From positions 62,001-126,000 of the forward strand of contig VBCA01000003.1 in assembly GCA_005881575.1 (NCBI GenBank): a DNA stretch of 64,000 nt, read 5' to 3'. Below are positions 16,920-25,513 of the stretch, one piece after another (within the stretch, counting starts at the first letter, position 1; every line of letters begins with the position of its first letter). The DNA comes from Betaproteobacteria bacterium. GTDB lineage: Bacteria; Pseudomonadota; Gammaproteobacteria; Burkholderiales; SG8-39. Under the pieces are notes generated by a model. The model made no database searches, was not told where the DNA came from, and was given only the letters and a program-made list of their open reading frames with translations. The position numbers were made by a program, and so were the translations under genes.

Positions 16920-17618
16920 ATGTACCGTACTCTTTCCATCGTTACGGTCCTGTCGCTTTGTGCCTGTGCAGATGCGCCCCAAGCACCGAGCTCCCCGCCT
17001 GCCGCCGAACTCCGGATCCAGATTGCGGAGCTCGAGCGCCGCGCGGCGCAGCTCGAACTCCAGCTCATGGAGCGTGATTCCGTGATCGACAGCTTGAATG
17101 CCAGGCTCGATGAGGCCTTGCAGGAGGTGGTCGGTGCCATGGGAAAACTGCAATCGCTCACCAGTCGAGCGGAAGCTGCCTCGGCCATGGCGGAGGCGGA
17201 CGTGGCGCTGCAGGCGATCACGAGCTCGGGCGGCGATTCACCCGAGTCCAGGCAGGGGTTGCGGCTGATGCAACTGAGCGCGGGCGAATTCAAGCGGAAA
17301 AATTTTGGCGGTGCGCTCTACCTGGCCAATCAGGCGAAAGCGGCGGCGCGCGCTCACCTGCTTGCCGGCAAGAGGTTGGGCAATATGCGTTCGGGGGAAA
17401 CGCCGTTCGCGGTACCGGTCAAGCTGCATGTCAGCGGACGCGCCAATGTCCGCAGCGGACCGGGTACAAACTTCGCAATCTCGTTCACTGCCGAATCGAG
17501 CACCACCTTGTCCGGCCTCTCGTATCTCGGGGACTGGATACGGGTGACGAACGATGCCGGGAACGAAGGCTGGATTTCGCGATCGCTTGTCGTCCGGCGC
17601 GCCGACACGAGCCGTTAG
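16920..17618 (+). CDS. Lipoprotein with coiled coil and SH3 domain
   Basis: Envelope lipoprotein of 232 residues from the ATG at 16920, behind AAGGTAGG. The track start at 16848 is too far upstream. The signal ends in a lipobox (LCAC). A heptad-rich coiled coil (AELRIQIAELERRAAQLELQ and on) covers about residues 35-85. A helical linker with GALYLANQAKAAARAH follows, then a bacterial SH3 domain from about 165 to 228 (GRANVRSGPGTNF, then YLGDWIRVTNDAGNEGWISR). Such proteins bind cell-wall peptides or act as scaffolds. Its 3' end overlaps the convergent GGDEF gene by four bases. Confidence 0.82.
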   Translation: MYRTLSIVTVLSLCACADAPQAPSSPPAAELRIQIAELERRAAQLELQLMERDSVIDSLNARLDEALQEVVGAMGKLQSLTSRAEAASAMAEADVALQAITSSGGDSPESRQGLRLMQLSAGEFKRKNFGGALYLANQAKAAARAHLLAGKRLGNMRSGETPFAVPVKLHVSGRANVRSGPGTNFAISFTAESSTTLSGLSYLGDWIRVTNDAGNEGWISRSLVVRRADTSR

Positions 17619-19246
17619 GAAGTCCCCGCCTTCTGCTTCTTCTTGGTGCTCTTGGCGACCGCGCACGCAACCCGATCCCGGCCGGCGCGCTTGGCTTCGT
17701 AGAGTGCGGCATCCGCCTGCCCGATAACCGACTTCGCGGTATCGCCTTGCGAGGGATATTCGGCCACTCCGATCGAGATCGTCACCGACTCGGCCTCGAA
17801 CTGCTCTGCCAGGACCTGCTTCCGAATCCGCTCCGCGGTTTCCTTGGCGGGAGCGAGCGAAGTTCCCGAAAGCATAACCAGAAACTCCTCTCCGCCATAG
17901 CGCGCCGCGCAATCGTAGGGACGGATGGAATTGCGCAGCACCGTGCCGATGCGCGCGAGAACCTCGTCCCCGGCCTGGTGACCGTGGTTGTCGTTGTATT
18001 TCTTGAAATGATCGACGTCCAGCATGAGAATCGAGAAGGAATTACCGCCCCGCTTCGCGCGCTCCACCTCCTGCGCGAGAAGATTCATCAAATGGCGCCG
18101 GTTGCTCAATCCCGTGAGGGTGTCGGTCGTCGAGAGACGTTCGAGTTCGTCGTGGTGCTTGCGCAGGCTTTCGACCATGGTATTGAAGACCTGCGTAAGG
18201 TACCCCACTTCTCCACCCCCGCCCGCAGGCAGTCCCGCCGGCAGATCGCCGGCGGAAACCTGCGCCGCGGCACGGGTCAGCCGCCGCAGAGGGCGCGCAA
18301 TCAGGGCCGTGAGCCAGTAGGCGACGACCGCTATGACGACCAGAAGGACGCCGATGACGAGAAAGGCTACGTCTCTCAGCCGAGTCGCTTGACGATAGGC
18401 GTCGGCTACGGGCATGTCCGCCACCGCTAGCCACGAAGCCTGCGACAGACGTTGTGCGCTTCCCAAAACTTCGATTCCGTCGATGCCGCGGTGCTCAACG
18501 ACCTGGCCGTCAGCTGCAAGCAATCGACCCGCGACGCTCGGCCCCAAATCCCTCGTTTTCCGGTCTGCGGGTCCATTGCGCGAATCGGCAATCAGCGCCC
18601 CCCCGGCCGTCGTGAGATACACGTGTCCCACCGATCGAGCGCTGAAAACACGGAGGACCTGCGTGAGTTCCGCAAAGCTCGCGCGCGCAACAAGCGCGCC
18701 CGCGACTCGACCGTCGGCTTGCAGAACGGGCACGCCAAGGATGACGATCATTTTTTGCGCCGTCTCGTCCCAGTAAGGTTCGCCGACCAGGCTCCGCGAC
18801 GACTTGAAGGTCTTTTCCCACCCCTCCTGCAAACGCACCGGACTCGCACGACGCACGCTGCTGGCAACCAACCCCGCATTTTCATCGACAAGCTGAAGTT
18901 CTTCGTAATCGGCGAAGCGCGCCCGGACGGAGTTGAGGTACTCCACGAGGCGGCCCGGCTGGCCGCGACGGGCCACGGTCTCGGACACCACGGACGAGTT
19001 GGCGAATACACGCAGGTCGTACAGCCGCTCCTTGAGCCACACGTCGGCTTCGCGCCCGGCTTGCGACCCCGCGGTCACCAACTCCTGGGTGATCTTCTCC
19101 GTGAGCGCGCGGCGGCTCTGCGCGTAAGCGATGAGCGAGACGATGAGAGAGGGGACGAGCGCGGCAAGAATAGCGAAGGCAAGAATCTGGCCGCGAATAC
19201 TATCCAGCCGAAACTGCAATAGCGCTTTCTGTATGAGCTGCCGCAC
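17615..19246 (-). CDS. Membrane diguanylate cyclase with Cache sensor, HAMP and GGEEF
   Basis: Predicted c-di-GMP synthase, 543 residues, GTG start at 19246. A first helix lies at about 19-42. A periplasmic double-Cache-like sensor occupies about 44-290, then a second helix at about 293-318. A HAMP segment follows at 315-370, and the GGDEF domain at 372-530 has GGEEF at 451-455. An RPYD inhibitory site is at 442-445, so product inhibition is likely. The C-terminus is lysine-rich (KSTKKKQKA). The signal sensed by Cache is unknown. No partner gene is in the same operon. Upstream, a degraded alcohol dehydrogenase 5' end carries a small reading frame. Confidence 0.93.
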   Translation of the reverse strand: MRQLIQKALLQFRLDSIRGQILAFAILAALVPSLIVSLIAYAQSRRALTEKITQELVTAGSQAGREADVWLKERLYDLRVFANSSVVSETVARRGQPGRLVEYLNSVRARFADYEELQLVDENAGLVASSVRRASPVRLQEGWEKTFKSSRSLVGEPYWDETAQKMIVILGVPVLQADGRVAGALVARASFAELTQVLRVFSARSVGHVYLTTAGGALIADSRNGPADRKTRDLGPSVAGRLLAADGQVVEHRGIDGIEVLGSAQRLSQASWLAVADMPVADAYRQATRLRDVAFLVIGVLLVVIAVVAYWLTALIARPLRRLTRAAAQVSAGDLPAGLPAGGGGEVGYLTQVFNTMVESLRKHHDELERLSTTDTLTGLSNRRHLMNLLAQEVERAKRGGNSFSILMLDVDHFKKYNDNHGHQAGDEVLARIGTVLRNSIRPYDCAARYGGEEFLVMLSGTSLAPAKETAERIRKQVLAEQFEAESVTISIGVAEYPSQGDTAKSVIGQADAALYEAKRAGRDRVACAVAKSTKKKQKAGTS

Positions 19247-19283
19247 GGTGGAAGATTTTTCCAGGAATTAGTCAGGGCTTGCT

Positions 19284-19366
19284 CGCCCGGTCTGAACGGC
19301 CGCCAGAACTTTCCACCTGCGTTCCTCCAATCAGGACCTCGCGCCCGGTATTTTCGCATGCAATGC
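19284..19366 (-). pseudogene. Degraded duplicate of the alcohol dehydrogenase 5' end, now in the GGDEF leader
   Basis: Read on the minus strand, this stretch contains TGGAGGAACGCAGGTGGAAA followed by GTTCTGGCGGCC. It closely matches the ribosome site and first codons of the dehydrogenase at 16737 (CGGAGGAACGCACGTGGAAA, then AAGTGCTGGCGGCG). A two-base deletion breaks the frame. An upstream box is also kept: GCATTGCATGCGAAAATAC here against GCAACGCGTGAGAAAATGC there, each 31 bases before the GTG. As it stands, GTG at 19316 opens a 14-codon reading frame ending in TGA just before the GGDEF gene, with a strong ribosome site. Confidence 0.5.
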
Positions 19367-19462
19367 CCGGTGGGGGTCGCGGTATAATTTTCGCCTGTTT
19401 CTTCGATCGACCATGGCTAACGGCACGCGTCCAACGCATCGAAAAGCGCGGGCCCGCGTGGC

Positions 19463-20212
19463 ATGACGCGAGTCCGCGCCGCGTCCCTGCATCTGGGAAT
19501 CAGCGTGATCGTGGCGCTCATCGCGGTCGCGTCCATGATCCTGGTCTGGTATCCGCCCCCTCTGTTCCAGCTCCTCGGCGGATTCGAGCTACTGCTCCTC
19601 ATCGTCGGAGTCGACGTTACACTGGGTCCCCTGCTGACTTTCGTCGTCTTCAAATCGGGCAAGAAGGGGCTCAAGTTCGATTTGTCGGTGATCGCGTTCC
19701 TTCAGCTCTCGGCGTTGATCTACGGGGCCTCGGTGGTCTTTGTCGCCCGGCCGGGCTACATCGTTTTCGTCAAAGACAGGTTCGAAATGGTACGCGTTGC
19801 GGATATCGAACCACGGCGGCTCGCAGAGGCCCGGATCGAGAGGTTCCGCAGTTTTCCGCTGGGCAGGCCCCAGTTCATCGGCTCTGTCCTGCCGACGGAC
19901 CCTCGCGAGGTCCAGGAAGTGGTCTTTTCCGCACTGAGCGGAGGCCCCGACGTTGCCGAACTGCCGAAGTATTACGCCGATCTCGAGGTGGTCCGCGACG
20001 TCATGGTCCGGAAGTCGATGCCGTTGGACGAGCTGAAAAAGCTCAATCCCGGGGCGGTCGCGTCGATCGACCTCCTTCCCCGGGAGCTGGGAAGAAACGA
20101 TTCGGAGCTGGGCTTTCTGCCTCTGCGCATTCGACGCACATTCGCCGCGGTGATCGTCGATCGGACCGCCAGACTACCAGTGAAAATTGTCGATCTGCGC
20201 CCCTGGAACTGA
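19463..20212 (+). CDS. TfpX/TfpZ-family type IV pilin accessory protein
   Basis: Inner-membrane protein of 249 residues, resembling the TfpX/TfpZ (FimB-like) accessory proteins that assist type IV pilin assembly. Three helices are visible at about 9-30, 36-60 and 70-95. The family pattern LLIVGVDVTLGPLLTFVVFKSGKKGLKFDLSVIAFLQL is split over the second and third. The remainder is a soluble domain with RFEMVRVADIEPRRLAEA near its start. In other organisms it sits beside a pilin gene, but here none is seen, so it is an orphan. The start is the ATG at 19463; no strong ribosome site precedes it. Confidence 0.82.
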   Translation: MTRVRAASLHLGISVIVALIAVASMILVWYPPPLFQLLGGFELLLLIVGVDVTLGPLLTFVVFKSGKKGLKFDLSVIAFLQLSALIYGASVVFVARPGYIVFVKDRFEMVRVADIEPRRLAEARIERFRSFPLGRPQFIGSVLPTDPREVQEVVFSALSGGPDVAELPKYYADLEVVRDVMVRKSMPLDELKKLNPGAVASIDLLPRELGRNDSELGFLPLRIRRTFAAVIVDRTARLPVKIVDLRPWN

Positions 20213-20307
20213 GTCGGCCGCGGGAACCCGGGAAATCCGCGAATCGTGGACCGGCGCGTTCCGGCGATTCCGCTATCATTGCGATCGCGCATTCCCGAAG
20301 AAACGCC

Positions 20308-20364
20308 ATGTTTGGACATGATGAGCCCAGAGATCTCTTGAAACTCGGAGCGGAGAAAACATGA
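20308..20364 (+). CDS. Putative 18-residue leader peptide overlapping the aldolase start
   Basis: An ATG at 20308 opens an 18-codon frame (MFGHDEPRDLLKLGAEKT) whose stop overlaps the ATG of the class II aldolase (ATGA). Such coupling may set translation of the downstream gene. The ribosome site before it (GAAGAAACGCC) is weak, and the AGCGGAGAAAAC sequence used by the aldolase lies inside it. It could be chance. Confidence 0.25.
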   Translation: MFGHDEPRDLLKLGAEKT

Positions 20365-21110
20365 GCGGCGACGCACCCGCATCGGGCGGCCCGGTCCCCG
20401 CCGAGCAGATCGCGGACCTCGCCGCGGCGAGCCGCGTCCTCGTCGCCCAGGGCGTCGTCGACGCCTTCGGCCACGTCTCGATGCGCCATCCCCAAGCGCC
20501 CGAGCGTTACCTGATGGCGCGCGCGATCGCCCCCGCCTTGGTAACGCCCGATGACATCATCGAGTACGACCTGGACAGCAATCCCTGCAACGCCAACGGC
20601 CGGTCGAGTTTCCTCGAGCGATTCATCCACGGCGAGATCTACAAGGCGAGGGCCGATATTCATTCCATCGTGCACAGCCATTCACCCTCGGTGATCCCTT
20701 TCGGGGTCGTCGGCGTTCAGATGCAGGCGATGTTTCACAACGCGGCCTTCATCGCGGAGGGCGTGCCGGTGTTCGACATCCGCAAGAAGTTCGGCGCCAC
20801 CGACATGCTGGTCAGCAACGCGCCCAAGGGCGTGGCTCTCGCCGCCGTCATGGGCAGGAAAAACGTCGCGCTCATGCGCGCGCACGGCAGCGTGGCCTGC
20901 GGGCCGACGCTGCAGACGGCAGTGTTCCGCGCCGTGTATACCGAGGTCAATGCCCGCATCCAGCACTGGGCGACGGCGCTCAAGGGCGGCGCGCCGATCG
21001 CCGCGCTCGACCTCGAGGAAGGCCGGCTTTCGGACGCCGTCAACCAGACCGCGGGTGTGCGCGCCTGGGACCTGTGGCGCCGCCAGGTCCGCAGCGAGGT
21101 CAAGTGGTGA
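20361..21110 (+). CDS. Class II aldolase/adducin family protein (first of tandem pair)
   Basis: Zinc-dependent class II aldolase fold, 249 residues. Zinc-binding histidine motifs are visible in IHSIVHSHSPS and LMRAHGSVACG, with the usual N-terminal LAAASRVLVAQGVVDAFGHVSMR. Family members cleave sugar phosphates (fuculose-1-phosphate aldolase type) or decarboxylate aromatic hydroxy acids. The ribosome site is GGAG at seven to ten bases. The second aldolase begins 22 bases after the stop. The two are only moderately similar, so the pair is an old duplication or a recruited pair and may form a mixed complex or act on successive substrates. The substrate is unknown. Confidence 0.9.
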   Translation: MSGDAPASGGPVPAEQIADLAAASRVLVAQGVVDAFGHVSMRHPQAPERYLMARAIAPALVTPDDIIEYDLDSNPCNANGRSSFLERFIHGEIYKARADIHSIVHSHSPSVIPFGVVGVQMQAMFHNAAFIAEGVPVFDIRKKFGATDMLVSNAPKGVALAAVMGRKNVALMRAHGSVACGPTLQTAVFRAVYTEVNARIQHWATALKGGAPIAALDLEEGRLSDAVNQTAGVRAWDLWRRQVRSEVKW

Positions 21111-21132
21111 GGCTTATCGAGGGAGGCAAGCC

Positions 21133-21834
21133 ATGTCAGCAGCCCAATTGAAGCAGGGAGTCGGCGCTGCGGCCGAATTGAAGCAGCAGCTCGTCGACTG
21201 CATCCGCATGCTGGAGCGGTCCGAGATCATCGACTACAACGGGCATTGCAGCGTCCGCGTCGACGACGACCGCGTCTTCATCAACATCGGGTCGTGCCAG
21301 CGCAGCCGGCTCACGGTGGATGACATCTGCACGATCGACCTCGAAGCAAGCCAGATCGAAGGCAAGGGAAATGCGCCGCTCGAGCGTCACCTGCATTGCG
21401 GCATCTACCGGGTGCGGTCAGACGTCAAGGCGATCGTGCACGCGCATCCGAAGTGGTCGACCTTCCTCACCATGGTCGGCGAGACCTACCAGCCGGTGTA
21501 TGCGCAGGGGTCCCTGGTCTATCCGGTGCCGCTGCTCGATTCGCCGAATTCGATCAACAATCGGGAGATGGCGGACCGGCTGGCGGCGACGCTCGGGGAC
21601 CGGCCCGCGGCGCTCATGAAGTCGCACGGCGCGGTGACAGTCGGCAAGGACATCGTCGAAGCGTTCGTGCTCGCCAATTATCTCGAGGAGAACGCCTACC
21701 GGCAATACATGGCGCTGCAGATCGGCAAGCCCTATTCCTTCAGCGAGGGGGAGATCGCGCTGTGCCGCGAGAAGCTCTGGAACGCGGGCCTGTTCAAGCG
21801 CACCTGGGACCACTTCCGCGCGAAGCTCGGGTGA
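21133..21834 (+). CDS. Class II aldolase/adducin family protein (second of tandem pair)
   Basis: Second class II aldolase, 233 residues from the ATG at 21133, behind GGGAGGCAAGCC. The track start at 20950 runs back into the first aldolase and is rejected. The metal site is built from AIVHAHPKWS and LMKSHGAVTVG. It differs from the first mainly in the N-terminal part and in SLVYPVPLLDSPNSINNREM. It lies in the same direction as the first and is probably co-transcribed. The preceding gene and the regulator downstream do not reveal a substrate. Confidence 0.9.
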   Translation: MSAAQLKQGVGAAAELKQQLVDCIRMLERSEIIDYNGHCSVRVDDDRVFINIGSCQRSRLTVDDICTIDLEASQIEGKGNAPLERHLHCGIYRVRSDVKAIVHAHPKWSTFLTMVGETYQPVYAQGSLVYPVPLLDSPNSINNREMADRLAATLGDRPAALMKSHGAVTVGKDIVEAFVLANYLEENAYRQYMALQIGKPYSFSEGEIALCREKLWNAGLFKRTWDHFRAKLG

Positions 21835-21955
21835 GCTGCAGCGTTGCGAAAAAAAAGACGGGCTCTGCGGTCCGTCTCGTCGTGAGATGCTCGCCGTCCG
21901 CGCTACTGACCAAGGAGGAGGAGGAGTCAGGTCGCGCGCACGGCGAGGCAAGCGG

Positions 21956-22180
21956 TCAGTGCGCCGAGCGTGGCCGGGTGGGCATATCAAGCAGCCTGGC
22001 CAAAGCGCCCTTCGCTCGCGAGAGGGCATCGCTGGCCGCATCGAGTGCGAGATCCCAGCTTTCGGCCTGCTCGATGTACGCGAGGTGGCGCTGGCGCGCG
22101 GTTTGCGGGAGCGATTGGTAGGCCGCTTTCCAGAAAGGCGTGCGCAAAGTGGTTCCGGATTTCATGTTGGCTTTCATCAT
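21956..22180 (-). CDS. Small hypothetical protein, 74 aa
   Basis: A 74-residue frame (MMKANMKSGTTLRTPFWKAAY and on) with a natural amino acid mix and a helix-rich body (YIEQAESWDLALDAASDALSRAKGAL). The neighbouring genes do not use this strand. It is divergent from the LysR gene 80 bases away. No family was recognised. It may be a small regulatory or structural protein, or a chance frame. Confidence 0.5.
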   Translation of the reverse strand: MMKANMKSGTTLRTPFWKAAYQSLPQTARQRHLAYIEQAESWDLALDAASDALSRAKGALARLLDMPTRPRSAH

Positions 22181-22260
22181 GCTCTAGAGGGTAGTCCCCG
22201 CAAGGCGGCACAACAAACGATGAATTCTCATCTGTCGCATAAGAAAAATTCATCCCATCC

Positions 22261-23211
22261 GTGATTTACCGCCTGCCCCCGCTGAACGCGCTGCGGGTAT
22301 TCGAGGCCGCGGCGCGCCACCTCTCGTTCAAGGAGGCGGCGAACGAGCTGTCCATTACCCAGGCGGCCGTGAGCCACCAGATCAAGAGCCTCGAGGAGTA
22401 TCTCGGCGTGGAGCTGTTCCGCCGCTCAGGGCGCGGCGTGCAGCTCACGGAAGCGGCGCGCGCCTGCCTGCCTAAACTGCGCGAAGGCTTCGAGTCGCTC
22501 GCCGCGGCGGTCGAGATGATCCGCGAACGCGCCGAAGAGACCGAGCTGCTGATCACTGCGCCGCCGGTGTTCACGGCGCGCTGGCTGATGCCGCGCCTGG
22601 CCGATTTTGCGAAGCGCGAGCCGCGCGTCGAATTGCGCGTCTTCGGCTCGAGCAAAATGGTCGACGCCGGTGCGCTCGACTCGGCCGCTCTCGTGGGCAA
22701 TCTCGATCTGAGGGACGACGTGTCCGGCGTCGAGATCCATCTGGGCGGCGGCAATTACCCCGGCTATCGGGCCGACCACCTGTTCGACGTCGCGACCGTC
22801 GCGGTGGCGAGCCCGGAACTCGCGCGCGGCGATCCGCCGCTCAGGGAACCCGCCGACCTGGCGCGCCACGTCCTCCTGCACGACGACGCCATGGACCTCG
22901 TGGCCCACGGCGGGGCCTGGCAGAAATGGCTCGAAGCCGCGGGCGTCGCCGACCGCGTCGACGGCAGCCGCGGGCCGCATTTTTCCTCGAACATCCTGTC
23001 GCTCGAAGCGGCGTCGCAGAAGCTGGGCGTCGCGCTCGCCCTCAAGCCCCTGGTCGACGACGACATCGAGTCGGGGAGGTTGTGCGCGCCGTTCAAGGTG
23101 GAACTGAAACCGCAGTCGGCGTATTACCTGGTGTGCCCGGAGGTCATTGCCGGACGCCCGGCCGTCGCTGCTTTTCGCAAATGGCTGCTCGAGCAGGCGG
23201 TCAAGGCATAG
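22261..23211 (+). CDS. LysR-family transcriptional regulator (GcvA-like)
   Basis: DNA-binding regulator of 316 residues, GTG start at 22261. The N-terminal helix-turn-helix (LRVFEAAARHLSFKEAANELSITQAAVSHQIKSLEEYLG) is classic LysR with the A-A-V-S-H-Q recognition helix. A linker and a C-terminal co-inducer domain follow, with ITAPPVFTARWLMPRLADF. It closely resembles GcvA-type members. Its position next to a divergent 74-residue gene and after the aldolases suggests local control; its ligand is unknown. Confidence 0.92.
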   Translation: MIYRLPPLNALRVFEAAARHLSFKEAANELSITQAAVSHQIKSLEEYLGVELFRRSGRGVQLTEAARACLPKLREGFESLAAAVEMIRERAEETELLITAPPVFTARWLMPRLADFAKREPRVELRVFGSSKMVDAGALDSAALVGNLDLRDDVSGVEIHLGGGNYPGYRADHLFDVATVAVASPELARGDPPLREPADLARHVLLHDDAMDLVAHGGAWQKWLEAAGVADRVDGSRGPHFSSNILSLEAASQKLGVALALKPLVDDDIESGRLCAPFKVELKPQSAYYLVCPEVIAGRPAVAAFRKWLLEQAVKA

Positions 23212-23231
23212 CGGATACCCCGGCTCGGCCC

Positions 23232-24287
23232 ATGATCCGGACTTTCGTACGCGCGCAGAGGTATACATCATGGGCGGCGTTTCTTGCCGCGTGCGCCGTA
23301 ATTCCTGCGCATGCCCAGCCCGCGGGAAACGAGATGCTGTACCTGTATCGCGGCGCTGACCGCGATCAGCGTATTCTGGGAAATGCCCGGAGGGAGGGCG
23401 TCCTCGTCATCTACACCTCGCTCGCCCCGAGCGAGTCGCTTCCGTTGACCCGGGCGTTCGAGAAGAAGCACGGCATCAAGGTCGAGTTGTGGCGTGCGGC
23501 GAGCGAAAAGGTCACGCAGCGCACGATCACCGAAGCGCGCGCCCGACGCTTCAGCGTCGATGCCGTCGAGACCATCGGGACGGATCTCGAAAGAATGACC
23601 CGCGAAAAAATCTTCGCGGAATTCCACAGCCCCCATCTCGCCGACCTGACTCCGACTGCGATCCCGTCTCATCGCGCGTGGTTTCCGGACCGCTTGTCCT
23701 ATCTTGGAGTGGCCTACAACACGAAGCTCGTGCACCGGGAGGACTTGCCGAGGACCTACGAGGGTTTCCTCGATCCGAAATGGCAAGGGCGGCTCGGCAT
23801 CGAGGCGAGCGATATCGTCTGGCTCGCGGGAATCGTGAAATTCTGGGGCCAGGATCGCGGCATGAAATTCTTCCACGGACTCGCCGCCATGAAGCCCGAC
23901 GTGCGCACGGGGCACACGCTGCTCACGCAACTGGTGGCGGCGGGGGAAGTGCCGGTCGGGCTCACCGTCTATAGCAGCGGCGCCGTGGCGCACAAGCGCA
24001 CGGGCGCGCCGATCGATTGGGTGCCGATCGAGCCGGTTATCGGCCAGCCGCTCGGCATCGGGCTCGCGAAGGACGCGCCCCATCCGCACGCGGCGCTGCT
24101 GTTTGCCGACTTCGTCCTCTCGCCGGAAGGCCAGGAGCTCTTCAATTCGCTCGGCCGTCCGCCAGCTAGCCAGAAGGCGAAGACCGATCTCGGCGACTTC
24201 GCCTACATCATGATGGACCCGGCAGTGGAGCTGGACGAAAACCCGAAGTGGGAAAAGTTTTGGAACGCCTTGTTCCTGAATAAGTGA
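23232..24287 (+). CDS. Fe(3+)-type extracellular solute-binding protein
   Basis: Periplasmic binding protein of the class I iron/thiosulfate type, 351 residues from the ATG at 23232, with signal peptide ending HAQPAGN. Motifs include GVLVIYTSLAPSESLPLTRAFEKKHGIKVELW, RLSYLGVAYNTKLV and the hinge-region DPKWQGRLGIEASDI. Members bind ferric ion, thiosulfate or small organic ligands. No ABC permease or ATPase is adjacent, so it is an orphan. It follows the LysR gene by 20 bases in the same direction and may be expressed with it. Confidence 0.88.
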   Translation: MIRTFVRAQRYTSWAAFLAACAVIPAHAQPAGNEMLYLYRGADRDQRILGNARREGVLVIYTSLAPSESLPLTRAFEKKHGIKVELWRAASEKVTQRTITEARARRFSVDAVETIGTDLERMTREKIFAEFHSPHLADLTPTAIPSHRAWFPDRLSYLGVAYNTKLVHREDLPRTYEGFLDPKWQGRLGIEASDIVWLAGIVKFWGQDRGMKFFHGLAAMKPDVRTGHTLLTQLVAAGEVPVGLTVYSSGAVAHKRTGAPIDWVPIEPVIGQPLGIGLAKDAPHPHAALLFADFVLSPEGQELFNSLGRPPASQKAKTDLGDFAYIMMDPAVELDENPKWEKFWNALFLNK

Positions 24288-24328
24288 AGTTCTCACTCCA
24301 GCTTCACGCCGAGCACGCGGATCGCTTC

Positions 24329-25171
24329 CTAGATCGTCCGCTCGACCATCGCTCTAAGCTCCGCCGTCACCTCGGGCTCGATGCCGAACCAGGCCTTCCA
24401 GGCCGGCCGGCCCTGATTGAGAAGCATACCCAGGCCGTTGGTGGTGCGGTTGCCGCGCTTGCGTGCCGCGGCGAGGAACGGCGTCTCGAGCGGAATGTAG
24501 ATGATGTCGGCGGCGAGCGCGCCCTGCGGCAGCTTGTCCAGTGTGATGTCGAGGGCCGGCTGGCCGACCATGCCGCAGCTCGTGGTGTTGACCACCATCG
24601 CCGCGCCTTCCAGGGCCTCGTGGCGCTGTTCCCAGGGCAGGGCGTTGATCGGCTTGCCGAACTCGTCGGCAATTCCCTTTGCGCGCGCGAACGTGCGGTT
24701 GAGGAGGCGAATCTCCTTCGCGCCTTCCCGGGCCAGCCCGTAGCACACGGCGCGCGAACCACCGCCGGCGCCGATCACCGCGATGGGCCCGGCGTCGGCC
24801 CGCCAGCCAGGCTGCTCCTGCCTGATGTTGTGGATGAAGCCGTAGCAATCGTTGTTGGTGCCGGAGAGCGACCCATCGGCCCTGACGACCACGCAGCTGA
24901 TCGCGCCGATGCTTCTCGCCAGCGTGTCGACCTCGTCGACGATTTTCATCGCCTGCTGCTTGTGCGGGATCGTCAGGTTGCAGCCCGCGAATCCCAGGGG
25001 ATGCAGAGCGCCGAGCGCGGCGGCGAGGCCCTCCGGCCGGATCGCGAGCGGTACGTAGTTCCCGGCGAGGCCGTGCTGCTTGAACCAGTAGTTGTGCAGC
25101 ATGGGGGAGCGGGAATGCATCACCGGCCATCCCATGACGCCTGCGAGGAGGAAGCGGTCGGGGTGTGCCAT
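24329..25171 (-). CDS. aroE: Shikimate dehydrogenase family protein (AroE-like)
   Basis: NADPH-dependent shikimate dehydrogenase type enzyme, 280 residues. The substrate-binding loop is NLTIPHKQ with catalytic lysine K71; the partner aspartate is D108 in GTNNDCYGF. The nucleotide-binding motif GAGGGSRA is at about 134-141. It is a true AroE homologue by pattern, but the loop reads NNDCYG rather than the usual NTD-x-x-G. This, together with the surrounding catabolic genes, leaves open that it acts on quinate or another related compound. A short box (GCGTGAGAAAATGC, minus strand) precedes the start by a few bases. Confidence 0.85.
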   Translation of the reverse strand: MAHPDRFLLAGVMGWPVMHSRSPMLHNYWFKQHGLAGNYVPLAIRPEGLAAALGALHPLGFAGCNLTIPHKQQAMKIVDEVDTLARSIGAISCVVVRADGSLSGTNNDCYGFIHNIRQEQPGWRADAGPIAVIGAGGGSRAVCYGLAREGAKEIRLLNRTFARAKGIADEFGKPINALPWEQRHEALEGAAMVVNTTSCGMVGQPALDITLDKLPQGALAADIIYIPLETPFLAAARKRGNRTTNGLGMLLNQGRPAWKAWFGIEPEVTAELRAMVERTI

Positions 25172-25216
25172 CGGCGCATTTTCTCACGCAATGCCGCTTC
25201 TGATAGGCTCAAAGCC

Positions 25217-25513
25217 ATGTTCGCGTCCGTCAGGAAGGACCCCGAACGCCTCCAAGCCGTCGATCGGGTGGCGCAGTGGACGCGCGCGCGCTTCGGCCTT
25301 CCGAAAGAGGCGGCGATCTCCGTTGCGGAGGTCGCCTGTACGCTCCCCGGCTGCGCACCGCTGGAGACTGTGGTCATGTTCTGGATTGCCGAACAGCGCC
25401 ACCAGTTCAAGCTGTTCAAGCCGGTGGCGGAGGTGGTCGTCGACGATCTTCCCTACGCCTGGCTGAAGGATGCGCTCGCGGTGCCGGAGGGGGTCGGCTG
25501 GGATTGCTGCTGA
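25217..25513 (+). CDS. Conserved hypothetical protein, 98 aa
   Basis: A 98-residue protein from the ATG at 25217 (MFASVRKDPERLQAV), read from within a longer track ORF whose upstream part is a shadow of aroE. The body holds ISVAEVACTLPGCAPLETVVMFWI, a block seen in small uncharacterised proteobacterial proteins. The sequence then has KLFKPVAEVVVDDLPYAWLKDA and ends in WDCC. It is divergent from aroE, about 45 bases away. The function is not known. Confidence 0.6.
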   Translation: MFASVRKDPERLQAVDRVAQWTRARFGLPKEAAISVAEVACTLPGCAPLETVVMFWIAEQRHQFKLFKPVAEVVVDDLPYAWLKDALAVPEGVGWDCC

